Shown here: positions 8,258-15,547 of the stretch, piece by piece | Numbering within the stretch: the first letter of the stretch is position 1 | Layout of the letters: every line of letters starts with the position of its first letter | NCBI GenBank assembly: GCA_025996895.1 | Contig: BNTW01000060.1 | Location: 1-15,796, forward strand | DNA from: Bacteroidia bacterium | GTDB taxonomy: Bacteria > Bacteroidota > Bacteroidia > Bacteroidales > Azobacteroidaceae | Reading direction: 5' to 3' | DNA: 15,796 bases | Translations under genes and position numbers: made by a program | The notes under the pieces: model-generated | Database searches by the model: none | Told to the model about the DNA's origin: nothing | The model's input: only the letters and a program-made list of their open reading frames with translations

Positions 8258-8922
8258 TATTTTTTTGTGTAAATTTGGTCAATCATTCCATACTCCAACG
8301 CTTCTTGGGAGGTCATCCAGAAGTCGCGGTCGCCGTCCTGCAACACTTTTTCGTAGGGCTGGCCGGAATGATCGGCAATAATGGTATAAATTTCCTTTTT
8401 GATTTTCAATATTTCGCGGGCCGTAATTTCAATATCGGAAGCCTGGCCTTGCGCACCGCCCAACGGCTGGTGAATCATGACACGCGAGTGGCGCAACGCC
8501 GAACGTTTGCCTTTCGTGCCGGCAACCAACAGCACCGCCGCCATCGACGCCGCCATTCCGGTACAAATTGTTGCTACATCACTCCCAATAAATTGCATGG
8601 TGTCGTAAATGCCGTAACCCGCATAGACCGAGCCACCCGGCGAATTGATGTAAATCGAGATGTCTTTGCCCGTTTCGGCAGAGTCCAGATACAGCAGTTG
8701 TGCCTGAATGACATTCGCCGAATAATCGTCGATTTGCGTACCCAGGAAAATAATCCTGTCCATCATTAAGCGCGAGAAAACGTCCATTTGAGCTACATTC
8801 AACTGACGTTCTTCGATAATCGTCGGTGAAATGTAATTGCTCGTAATGGTTGAATATTTGTCCAACGCATTCGCATTCATACCCAAATGCTTCACTGCGT
8901 AATTTTTAAAATCGTTGTTCAT
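8257..8922 (-). CDS. clpP: ATP-dependent Clp protease proteolytic subunit ClpP
   Basis: A 221-residue serine peptidase of the ClpP family. The catalytic triad is S126 in GMAASMA, H151 in [10 protein letters not shown] and D200 in DRDFW; the 25- and 49-residue spacings equal those of E. coli Clp[18 protein letters not shown] (91-107) is the family signature. An N-terminal stretch of about 30 residues is probably a propeptide. Tetradecameric ClpP forms the degradation chamber used with ClpX. The gene begins 18 bases after tig ends, and its stop overlaps the clpX start, so tig-clpP-clpX reads as one operon. Confidence 0.97.
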   Translation of the reverse strand: MNNDFKNYAVKHLGMNANALDKYSTITSNYISPTIIEERQLNVAQMDVFSRLMMDRIIFLGTQIDDYSANVIQAQLLYLDSAETGKDISIYINSPGGSVYAGYGIYDTMQFIGSDVATICTGMAASMAAVLLVAGTKGKRSALRHSRVMIHQPLGGAQGQASDIEITAREILKIKKEIYTIIADHSGQPYEKVLQDGDRDFWMTSQEALEYGMIDQIYTKK

Positions 8923-8940
8923 GAATGTTGTCCTTTTAAA

Positions 8941-10281
8941 TTATTCTTTTGTTTCCGGCTGGAAAAATGCTTGAAATTCTTCCATGCTTACTTCTTTAGG
9001 TTGTAATGTGATTTCTTCTTTCAACACGGCGATAATTTTGTCCTCAATCACGCGGTCAATCAAATTGCGCACGGTCGCTTCTTTTTTCAACATTTCCTGC
9101 GCATAATTTTCCAACAGATTGTCGGGGATATTGTTCATGCCGTATTGCGCAAACTGCGCGCGTGTTGCATTGAAAGCCGCTTGTTTGATTTCGTCCGTTT
9201 CGACTTTGATTTCCTTTTGCTTCACGATTTCTTCCTTAATCAAATGGAATTTCAAATCGGCCAAGATTTTCGGATAATCTTCTTCGATGCTTTCCGGCGT
9301 ACGTTTTTCATCGGAAGCCAACAGCCAGCGTTTCAGGAAAGCATCGGGGAATTGAATGTCCTTCGCTTTTTCTTCCAACAACTGTTTAACATCGATGATA
9401 AATTTATAATCGCTTTCGGGAAGTAACTGCTGTTCAATCATTTCCTTAATTTTTGCGCGAAAAGCCTCTTCCGATGTAACCGTTCCCGGCTCGTAGATTT
9501 TGTCAAACAATTCCTGATTGACTTCGGCTTCTTTGTAGCGCGTGATTTCGTTAATCGTAAAAGTGAAATCGTCCGTATGCTTTTTCACGTCTTCTTTCGC
9601 CACTTTCAGGAAAGATGCTAATTCGGCCTCATGACCTTCATAAGCCTTATAGGGATTAAATGTAATCACATCGCCCACTTTCGCCCCGATAAATTTGGCG
9701 TTTTCTTCGGCATTTTTGATATACATTGGCATCAGCACCGCGCTGTCGTTTTCCACACTGCCTTTTAACACGCCTTTCACCATATCCCGCTCTTCTGCGG
9801 CGCCGGCTTGTTCATACGTTCCCTGATTGGCTTTGAAGCTATTCACTTGGCGGTCAATCATTTCGTCTGTTACGGCAATCGTATAATACGGCAATTCGTC
9901 TTTTTTCGTCAGCGAAACATTCATGTCGGGCGACAACGCCAAATCAAACGTAAATTCGTAGTCTTCCTGTTTGTCGAAATCCAACGGGAATTGTTCTTTT
10001 TCGCCAGGAAGCGGCTCGCCCAGCACATTCAACTGATTGTCCTTAATATAAGCGTATAATTTTTCTGATACCAATTGATTGATTTCATCGACCAACACCG
10101 ATTTTCCATAGAGGGCTTGAATACGTCCTTTGGGTGCGTTTCCTTTGCGGAATCCGTCAATCACCAAATCTTTACGGAGTTTATTCAATGCTTTTTCTAC
10201 TTGCGGCTGATAATCGTCTTTCCCGATTGCAATGGTCAATTCGGCATTTACCGGATCAATGTTTTTTAATGTAACGTTCAT
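8941..10281 (-). CDS. tig: Trigger factor (full-length copy)
   Basis: A 446-residue ribosome-associated chaperone. The N-terminal ribosome-binding domain contains GFRKGNAP (43-50), the loop that docks near the exit tunnel. A diverged peptidyl-prolyl isomerase-like region (about 165-255) follows, then a helical C-terminal body. It shields nascent chains in the cytosol. It is the first gene of tig-clpP-clpX, coupling folding with proteolysis. A complete promoter lies about 30-60 bases upstream. The first 233 codons and the upstream region are repeated at 10415-11254 by a tandem duplication. This copy is intact and in the expected position before clpP, so it is the one assumed to supply function. 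Confidence 0.96.
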   Translation of the reverse strand: MNVTLKNIDPVNAELTIAIGKDDYQPQVEKALNKLRKDLVIDGFRKGNAPKGRIQALYGKSVLVDEINQLVSEKLYAYIKDNQLNVLGEPLPGEKEQFPLDFDKQEDYEFTFDLALSPDMNVSLTKKDELPYYTIAVTDEMIDRQVNSFKANQGTYEQAGAAEERDMVKGVLKGSVENDSAVLMPMYIKNAEENAKFIGAKVGDVITFNPYKAYEGHEAELASFLKVAKEDVKKHTDDFTFTINEITRYKEAEVNQELFDKIYEPGTVTSEEAFRAKIKEMIEQQLLPESDYKFIIDVKQLLEEKAKDIQFPDAFLKRWLLASDEKRTPESIEEDYPKILADLKFHLIKEEIVKQKEIKVETDEIKQAAFNATRAQFAQYGMNNIPDNLLENYAQEMLKKEATVRNLIDRVIEDKIIAVLKEEITLQPKEVSMEEFQAFFQPETKE

Positions 10282-10309
10282 TATTGAAAGTATTTAATTT
10301 TTAAGCCTG

Positions 10310-10341
10310 CAAAGTTAGCAGGTTTTATTGGAATTCGCAAA
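10310..10341 (-). promoter_or_regulatory. Promoter of full-length tig
   Basis: On the minus strand TTTG (10338-10341), a 20-base spacer, then TAACTTTG (10310-10317): a consensus Bacteroidetes promoter 28 bases before the ATG. It lies wholly inside the duplicated unit, so each tig copy has one. Confidence 0.8.
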
Positions 10342-11115
10342 TTAAAAAAAGCCCCTTTCTTCGCATAATAGAAAGAGCCTTTTCTTAATTAAATTAACCT
10401 GAGTTTGCTTTTTATTTTTCACGTCTTCTTTCGCCACTTTCAGGAAAGATGCTAATTCGGCCTCATGACCTTCATAAGCCTTATAGGGATTAAATGTAAT
10501 CACATCGCCCACTTTCGCCCCGATAAATTTGGCGTTTTCTTCGGCATTTTTGATATACATTGGCATCAGCACCGCGCTGTCGTTTTCCACACTGCCTTTT
10601 AACACGCCTTTCACCATATCCCGCTCTTCTGCGGCGCCGGCTTGTTCATACGTTCCCTGATTGGCTTTGAAGCTATTCACTTGGCGGTCAATCATTTCGT
10701 CTGTTACGGCAATCGTATAATACGGCAATTCGTCTTTTTTCGTCAGCGAAACATTCATGTCGGGCGACAACGCCAAATCAAACGTAAATTCGTAGTCTTC
10801 CTGTTTGTCGAAATCCAACGGGAATTGTTCTTTTTCGCCAGGAAGCGGCTCGCCCAGCACATTCAACTGATTGTCCTTAATATAAGCGTATAATTTTTCT
10901 GATACCAATTGATTGATTTCATCGACCAACACCGATTTTCCATAGAGGGCTTGAATACGTCCTTTGGGTGCGTTTCCTTTGCGGAATCCGTCAATCACCA
11001 AATCTTTACGGAGTTTATTCAATGCTTTTTCTACTTGCGGCTGATAATCGTCTTTCCCGATTGCAATGGTCAATTCGGCATTTACCGGATCAATGTTTTT
11101 TAATGTAACGTTCAT
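10342..11115 (-). CDS. Truncated duplicate of trigger factor
   Basis: A 257-residue frame whose first 233 residues are identical to full-length trigger factor. It keeps the ribosome-docking GFRKGNAP (43-50) and most of the isomerase-like region, but lacks the last strands of that region and the whole helical chaperone body. Its 24 extra residues, starting NKKQTQVNLIKK, are a translation of the fabF 3' untranslated region and its terminator hairpin. It has its own copy of the tig promoter. If made, it might bind ribosomes without holding clients, or simply be degraded. I regard it as a by-product of the tandem duplication, possibly a pseudogene. Identity of the shared part implies recent origin or gene conversion. 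Confidence 0.75.
   Translation of the reverse strand: MNVTLKNIDPVNAELTIAIGKDDYQPQVEKALNKLRKDLVIDGFRKGNAPKGRIQALYGKSVLVDEINQLVSEKLYAYIKDNQLNVLGEPLPGEKEQFPLDFDKQEDYEFTFDLALSPDMNVSLTKKDELPYYTIAVTDEMIDRQVNSFKANQGTYEQAGAAEERDMVKGVLKGSVENDSAVLMPMYIKNAEENAKFIGAKVGDVITFNPYKAYEGHEAELASFLKVAKEDVKNKKQTQVNLIKKRLFLLCEERGFF
10344..10384 (-). terminator. Duplicated, imperfect copy of the fabF terminator
   Basis: The same hairpin as at 11178-11216, but with four C (10352-10355) rather than three, which puts a one-base bulge in the stem. It lies inside the reading frame of the truncated tig copy, so translating ribosomes would be expected to weaken it further. Confidence 0.55.
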
Positions 11116-11143
11116 TATTGAAAGTATTTAATTTTTAAGCCTG

Positions 11144-11175
11144 CAAAGTTAGCAGGTTTTATTGGAATTCGCAAA
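11144..11175 (-). promoter_or_regulatory. Promoter of the truncated tig copy
   Basis: TTTG (11172-11175), 20 bases, TAACTTTG (11144-11151) on the minus strand, identical to the promoter of full-length tig 834 bases away. Confidence 0.75.
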
Positions 11176-11177
11176 TT

Positions 11178-11216
11178 AAAAAAAGCCCTTTCTTCGCATA
11201 ATAGAAAGAGCCTTTT
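11178..11216 (-). terminator. fabF terminator
   Basis: In minus-strand RNA a 13-bp stem forms between 11204-11216 and 11180-11192, with two G-U pairs and an 11-base loop, followed by a U run. The two wobble pairs would be A-C mismatches on the plus strand, so it is built to work in the fabF direction. Confidence 0.75.
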
Positions 11217-11244
11217 CTTAATTAAATTAACCTGAGTTTGCTTT

Positions 11245-12507
11245 TTATTTTTCAAACTTCTTTACGATGATACAGGCATTGTGTCCGCCAAAACCAAAGG
11301 TATTGGAGAGTGCCGCCCGCACTTCGCGTTTTTGTGCTTTATTAAAGGTGAAATTCAGATTATAATCAATTTCAGGATCGTCGTCGCCCGGCTCATGATT
11401 GATCGTTGGAGGAACGATGTCGTTCTGCACCGCCAACACGCAAGCCAACGCTTCGATTGCACCCGCAGCCCCCAACATGTGGCCGGTCATGGATTTCGTC
11501 GAACTGACATTGAGCTTGTAAGCATCGTCGCCAAACACTTCCTTAATGGCTTTCACTTCCGACGGATCGCCCACCGGCGTGGAAGTCCCATGCACATTGA
11601 CGTAATCGATGTCGGACGGTTGCATTTTCGCATCGGCTAATGCATTCTTCATCACCAGGATAGCACCCAACCCATCCGGATGGGAAGCCGTCAAGTGATA
11701 AGCATCGCCGGAAGCACCGCCACCCACAATTTCTGCATAAATGTGAGCACCGCGCGCTAACGCATGTTCCAATTCTTCCAACACCAAGCAAACGCCGCCT
11801 TCGCCGATAACGAAACCGTCGCGGCTACCACTGAACGGACGAGAAGCTGTTTCCGGTGAATCGTTTCGAGTAGAAAGCGCATTCATTGCATTAAATCCGC
11901 CTACACCCGAAATCGTTACGGCTGCTTCCGCTCCCCCTGTAACCATGGCATCGACCTTTCCCAAACGAATAAGATCGAAAGCGGAAATCAATCCATTGGT
12001 CGAAGAAGCACAAGCCGAAACTGTTCCGAAATTCGGCCCCCGCAATCCATACATGATGGAAATATGACCGGCGGCGATGTCGCTAATCATTTTGGGAATG
12101 AAAAACGGATTGAGGCGCGGCCCTAAATCTTCGTGTTGAAAATAATTGCCCACTTCCTGTTCAAACGTTCCGAGCCCTCCAATCCCGGACGAAAAAACCA
12201 CGCCTACTCTGTCGAGATTCGTATTTTCCTTATTTATACCGGAATCGGCCATTGCTTCTTGTGCCGCCACAATCCCTAATTGGGCATAGCGGTCCATTTT
12301 CCGCGCTTCTTTACGGTCTAAATGTTCGTTCGGATCAAAACCTTTCACTTCGCAAGCGAAATGAGTTTTGAATTTAGAGGCATCAAATAATGTAATCGGC
12401 CCGGCACCGCTTACTCCGTTGATAAGGGCTTCCCATGTCGTTTTGACATCATTGCCCAACGGCGTAACCGCCCCAAGACCAGTTACAACTACTCTTTTTA
12501 ATTTCAT
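11245..12507 (-). CDS. fabF: 3-oxoacyl-[acyl-carrier-protein] synthase II
   Basis: A 420-residue condensing enzyme of usual KAS II length. The catalytic triad is Cys-His-His: C166 in VSACASSTNG, H306 in VHGTSTPVGD and H343 in KSMTGHMLGAAGA. It opens KRVVVTGLGAVTPLGND and closes NTFGFGGHNACIIVKKFEK. It condenses malonyl-ACP with acyl-ACP to extend fatty acids and is the KAS active on unsaturated chains. It follows acpP by 30 bases, so substrate carrier and enzyme are co-transcribed. A hairpin terminator follows. Its last codons supply the microhomology at which the downstream tandem duplication was formed. Confidence 0.97.
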   Translation of the reverse strand: MKLKRVVVTGLGAVTPLGNDVKTTWEALINGVSGAGPITLFDASKFKTHFACEVKGFDPNEHLDRKEARKMDRYAQLGIVAAQEAMADSGINKENTNLDRVGVVFSSGIGGLGTFEQEVGNYFQHEDLGPRLNPFFIPKMISDIAAGHISIMYGLRGPNFGTVSACASSTNGLISAFDLIRLGKVDAMVTGGAEAAVTISGVGGFNAMNALSTRNDSPETASRPFSGSRDGFVIGEGGVCLVLEELEHALARGAHIYAEIVGGGASGDAYHLTASHPDGLGAILVMKNALADAKMQPSDIDYVNVHGTSTPVGDPSEVKAIKEVFGDDAYKLNVSSTKSMTGHMLGAAGAIEALACVLAVQNDIVPPTINHEPGDDDPEIDYNLNFTFNKAQKREVRAALSNTFGFGGHNACIIVKKFEK

Positions 12508-12537
12508 GAAGTTTTTTTAGAATTGAGTTGCACTCAC

Positions 12538-12789
12538 TTATTCCTGACCTTCGTTTGCGTGCGCTTCGATATAAGCAATCGCATCACCTACTGTTTGAAT
12601 GCTTTGCGCTTGATCATCGGGAATCGGCTTCATGTTGAAAGCACGTTCAAAATCCATGATCAATTCAACAGTATCCAAAGAATCTGCTCCTAAATCATTA
12701 GTAAAGTTCGCTTCCGGCGTAACTTCCGATTTCTCAACACTCAGTTTATCTGCGATAAGATCTTTTACTCTTTCAGCAATTTCTGACAT
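12538..12789 (-). CDS. acpP: Acyl carrier protein
   Basis: An 83-residue acidic protein with the phosphopantetheine motif [12 protein letters not shown]37 is the attachment site. The rest, including [10 protein letters not shown] and the second half with [14 protein letters not shown] and [10 protein letters not shown], is typical ACP. It carries growing acyl chains as thioesters in fatty acid synthesis and feeds FabF, encoded 30 bases downstream. It is divergent from purN, the same order as in Bacteroides. A -7 box is 54 bases upstream of the start. Confidence 0.97.
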   Translation of the reverse strand: MSEIAERVKDLIADKLSVEKSEVTPEANFTNDLGADSLDTVELIMDFERAFNMKPIPDDQAQSIQTVGDAIAYIEAHANEGQE

Positions 12790-12829
12790 AACTTTTAATT
12801 TTTAATTAGTAAAATTCAAGATTTGTTTT

Positions 12830-12837
12830 TATTTTTG
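12830..12837 (+). promoter_or_regulatory. Candidate -7 box of purN
   Basis: TATTTTTG fits TAnnTTTG. No -33 TTG is seen at the proper distance, so support is weak. It points rightward towards purN and faces the acpP box at 12843-12850 across only 5 bases. Confidence 0.35.
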
Positions 12838-12842
12838 CGGGG

Positions 12843-12850
12843 CAAAGATA
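12843..12850 (-). promoter_or_regulatory. -7 box of acpP-fabF
   Basis: On the minus strand TATCTTTG, an exact match to the consensus, 53 bases before the acpP ATG. The -33 region is not clear. Confidence 0.6.
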
Positions 12851-12920
12851 AGGTTTTTCTTTGAAAGAAAAAATAATTTCAGGGAAAAATTGCACAATAA
12901 TCCTTTTAATGTGCATAGAA

Positions 12921-13496
12921 ATGATAAGAATAGCATTGTTAGCTTCCGGATCGGGAACGAATGTAGAAAATATTTTGCGGTATTTCGCGGACAAAAAAGA
13001 CGTGGAGTTTTCGCTGGTGTTGAGTAACAAAAGCGATGCCTACGTGCATGAACGCGCGAAAAAATTCGGTATTCCGTCTTTCACGCTTCCGAAAAGCGGT
13101 TTTGAAAACGGCGAAGCCTTGCAGTTATTGAAAAATCATGCCGTTGATTTTATCGTTTTAGCCGGATTTTTATTAAAAGTTCCGGAAAATCTGTTGAAAA
13201 CCTATCCCAACCGGATTATCAATATCCATCCTGCCCTGTTGCCGAAATTCGGCGGAAAAGGCATGTACGGCTCGCATGTGCATGAAAGGGTGGTGGCCAA
13301 CCGGGAAACAGAGTCGGGCATTACCATTCACTACGTCAATGAGCATTACGACGAAGGAGAACCCATTTTTCAAGCCCGCTGTACGGTCTTGTCGACGGAT
13401 TCTCCGGAGGATGTGGCAACCAAAGTACATGCTTTGGAATACCGTTATTTTCCTGAAATAATCGAAAAAGTTATTTCTTCTCTATCCACGCGATGA
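12921..13496 (+). CDS. purN: Phosphoribosylglycinamide formyltransferase
   Basis: A 191-residue GAR transformylase. The frame is open from 12861, and an ATG at 12909 is possible. The ATG at 12921 is chosen because MIRIALLASGSGTN matches the family N-terminus. GSGTN (10-14) binds substrate phosphate; the catalytic trio N101, H103 and D144 sits in NIHPALLPKFGGKGMYG and VNEHYDEGEP. It transfers a formyl group from 10-formyl-THF to GAR, the third step of purine synthesis, in the cytoplasm. It is a single gene divergent from acpP-fabF. Its last 26 bases overlap the end of the peroxidase-fusion gene on the other strand. Confidence 0.96.
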   Translation: MIRIALLASGSGTNVENILRYFADKKDVEFSLVLSNKSDAYVHERAKKFGIPSFTLPKSGFENGEALQLLKNHAVDFIVLAGFLLKVPENLLKTYPNRIINIHPALLPKFGGKGMYGSHVHERVVANRETESGITIHYVNEHYDEGEPIFQARCTVLSTDSPEDVATKVHALEYRYFPEIIEKVISSLSTR

Positions 13497-14685
13497 TTTC
13501 TTCCGATTGGGGAGAGTCGCCCGGAGCGATGGATTTGACCCAATGTCCCCGTTCGTCGATCAGGAATTTTTGAAAATTCCAAGCTACTTCGGCATTGGCT
13601 ACACCGTTTTTCGACTGTTCGGTCAGCCATTGGTAAAGCGGGGACATATCATCGCCTTTGACGGATATCTTAGCCATCATCGGGAAGGTTACACCATAAT
13701 TAGCTGTACAAAATTCCTTGATTTCCGCATTGCTTCCCGGCTCTTGCGCACCGAAATTGTTTGCAGGAAAACCGATAATCACAAAATTTTTATCCTTGTA
13801 TTTGTTGTACAATTCCTGTAGCTGCTTGTATTGGGGTGTCAGTCCGCATTTGGAAGCCACATTCACAATCATTACCTTTTTACCTTTGAGTTTCGACAAC
13901 GGAAAATCCGCGCCGTCAATCGTTTTCACCGTAAAATCATAAACCGAAGCCGTTTTTTCACTGTTTGCCAAAAAAGTCGTCATCATGCGATAAACGTCTT
14001 GCGGGTTTTTGAAATTAACGTTCTCTTTCTTTACAAATGCCTGCAATTCTTCCTGGCAACAACCGAGAATTTTCGACAACGATTTAGCCGAATCGAATTT
14101 TTTGAATTGCCCGTTTATTTTCAGAAAATACGAACAGTCGGCAAAAGCCTTCACGCCGTCGTCATATTGTACCATTATTCCATTCACCACTGCTTGCGGG
14201 CTGGAATTGTGGGTGTTGGGCGAATACGACCAATACATCGGGCTGACATTGGTAGTCGGCACTTCCGGCTGGTCGGCCGAAACAACATAATTGTTTGCAC
14301 TTGCACTTTGCGACAAACTTCCGTAAGCTGTTTTTTTACCTACGGAAACCAGCTTAATATGCCAATCAATGTAATAAAAACCGTCGCCCACCGGCACACG
14401 TTCTAAAAAGCCTTTCGGGGTATTTTCAAAAACGCGATCGCTAATAGTTACTACACTGACTTCTTGCGGATTAGCGAAAGTCATAACTATTCCGTTGTCG
14501 TCCAAATATTGAATTTGGCTCTTCGTCATCGAATAGTTGTAAAAACCTTTCGCCTTTGTTCCATCTTTCAGCAGTGCGGTGCCTTCTTCATATTGCGGGA
14601 ATATTAAATCCCGGGAAGCATGTCCTTGAGCAAACAGGGGGCTGATACAAAATAAAAAAATCAAATAAAAAAATACTCTTTTCAT
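13471..14685 (-). CDS. Exported fusion of an uncharacterised N-terminal region with a glutathione-peroxidase domain
   Basis: 404 residues, more than twice a usual bacterial glutathione peroxidase. Residues 1-19 are a signal peptide (hydrophobic stretch ending PLFA), giving a periplasmic or exported protein; the Cys at 13 is not in a good lipobox. Residues about 25-240 form a region I cannot name, with EGTALLKDGTKAKGFYNY, ANPQEVSVVTI and a helical end YFLKINGQFKKF, reminiscent of hypothetical exported Bacteroidetes proteins. Residues about 247-404 are peroxidase: Cys280 in NVASKCGLTPQY, Gln314 in NNFGAQEPG, Trp369-Asn370 in AWNFQKFL. C326 may be the resolving cysteine, so thioredoxin-type reductant is likely. 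C184, C209 and C210 add thiols in the N-terminal part. A promoter lies 23-52 bases upstream. Confidence 0.85.
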   Translation of the reverse strand: MKRVFFYLIFLFCISPLFAQGHASRDLIFPQYEEGTALLKDGTKAKGFYNYSMTKSQIQYLDDNGIVMTFANPQEVSVVTISDRVFENTPKGFLERVPVGDGFYYIDWHIKLVSVGKKTAYGSLSQSASANNYVVSADQPEVPTTNVSPMYWSYSPNTHNSSPQAVVNGIMVQYDDGVKAFADCSYFLKINGQFKKFDSAKSLSKILGCCQEELQAFVKKENVNFKNPQDVYRMMTTFLANSEKTASVYDFTVKTIDGADFPLSKLKGKKVMIVNVASKCGLTPQYKQLQELYNKYKDKNFVIIGFPANNFGAQEPGSNAEIKEFCTANYGVTFPMMAKISVKGDDMSPLYQWLTEQSKNGVANAEVAWNFQKFLIDERGHWVKSIAPGDSPQSEEIIAWIEKK

Positions 14686-14708
14686 GATACATAAAATAAG
14701 TGATTGAG

Positions 14709-14737
14709 CAAAAGTACGATAAACTTTTGAAATTCAA
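14709..14737 (-). promoter_or_regulatory. Promoter of the peroxidase-fusion gene
   Basis: On the minus strand TTG (14735-14737), 18 bases, TACTTTTG (14709-14716). The -33 box overlaps the last codons of the upstream gene, so the peroxidase fusion can be transcribed separately. Confidence 0.6.
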
Positions 14738-15504
14738 CCTGATTTTTCTGTTAAATATTTCCAAAATCGTTTGGGCATGTGTTGCATTTGCAATTTCAGG
14801 TTTTTCCGTTCGCGAATGGTAATCGCCGACAAATAGTCTTTCCACAGATTTTGAAAAGCGATTTCGGTTTCGTCCTGCTGCTCGTGCGTGATCCGTCCGG
14901 TTTTCAAGTGGATAGGAATTTCCGTAAAATGCACGGTTTCAACCGTTTTTAAATCGTAATACAAACCGAAATCTCGGCGCGCATCGTAAATCAACCAGGG
15001 TTGACCGGCATAGCGGTCTTGAAAAAATCGAGTGCATAAGGGCAATACATTATATAAAGGAGACATCACCGCAAAAAACACACCGTCGGCCGTTTTTTGG
15101 AAACGCACAAATTGGCGCATTCGTTCCGCCTCGCGCGAAACTTTTTTATACACTTTCGACAATTCCAGCACATCGTCATCGGCAAAATTGGTTTCGATGG
15201 AAACCGGTGACAGCAGCGTTTTTTGGATATAATGCCAAATCCGTAATTCGATGTCCGGCAGTTCCGATAAATAGCAGATAAACAGCATGTTTTGTGCCGG
15301 TTTAGACAGTTTTTTTTGCAATGCCTGCCACACCCGGCCGGATTTTTCCTCATCGGTAACGACTGCATGCGTTTCGGTAAAAAGCGGAATCTCAACCGTT
15401 TCACCTACAATTCGATCAGGCAGTTCCTTGCGATAATAAATATCGAAAACGGCGGTGAGCAAACCCTCGAAAGTATTGTCGTAGCGATAATATAGCAAAC
15501 CCAT
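14734..15504 (-). CDS. Putative DNA metabolism protein, DUF4130/TIGR03915 type
   Basis: 256 residues from the ATG at 15504; an upstream in-frame ATG at 15543 precedes the likely promoter and is not preferred. Recalled family features are present: YRYDNTFEGLLTAVFDIYYR at the start, REAERMRQFVRFQKTADGVF (124-143), PWLIYDARRDFGLYYD (169-184) and a C-terminal ITIRERKNLKLQMQHMPKRFW. Family members usually lie beside a putative DNA modification/repair radical SAM protein (TIGR03916) or are fused to a uracil-DNA-glycosylase-like domain; the biochemical role is unproven. Neither partner is visible here. No signal peptide, so cytoplasmic. The gene appears complete. Confidence 0.85.
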   Translation of the reverse strand: MGLLYYRYDNTFEGLLTAVFDIYYRKELPDRIVGETVEIPLFTETHAVVTDEEKSGRVWQALQKKLSKPAQNMLFICYLSELPDIELRIWHYIQKTLLSPVSIETNFADDDVLELSKVYKKVSREAERMRQFVRFQKTADGVFFAVMSPLYNVLPLCTRFFQDRYAGQPWLIYDARRDFGLYYDLKTVETVHFTEIPIHLKTGRITHEQQDETEIAFQNLWKDYLSAITIRERKNLKLQMQHMPKRFWKYLTEKSG

Positions 15505-15513
15505 AATTGTCGG

Positions 15514-15544
15514 CAAAACTACAAAATATAAATTTGAATACAAA
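15514..15544 (-). promoter_or_regulatory. Promoter of the DUF4130-type gene
   Basis: On the minus strand TTTG (15541-15544), 19 bases, TAGTTTTG (15514-15521). The expected transcript start is only some 5-7 bases before the ATG at 15504, so the mRNA would have almost no leader. A perfect palindrome begins 3 bases beyond the -33 box. Confidence 0.6.
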
Positions 15545-15547
15545 AAA

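Larger units (their letters stand above)
9581..11254. repeat. Tandem duplication of fabF terminator, tig promoter and tig 5' half
   Basis: Bases 9581-10421 and 10415-11254 are direct repeats offset by 834 bases (833 beyond one C-tract indel). By reading, the only difference is a run of four C (10352-10355) against three (11186-11188). The join carries 7 bases, TTTTTCA, present at 9581-9587, 10415-10421 and 11248-11254. On the minus strand these bases lie in the last codons of fabF and in the tig codons for V-K-K. This looks like a recent duplication by microhomology or replication slippage. An assembly error cannot be excluded. Confidence 0.93.

Noticed and set aside
8251..8769. Plus-strand open frame of 172 codons opposite clpP
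   Set aside because: It is antisense to ClpP with an intact catalytic triad and has no independent support.
10642..11103. Repeated plus-strand open frames identical to those at 9808-10269
   Set aside because: They are antisense shadows of tig that appear twice only because of the tandem duplication.
13831..14406. Plus-strand open frame of 191 codons opposite the peroxidase fusion
   Set aside because: It is rich in His, Arg and Phe as antisense frames often are, and matches no family I know.
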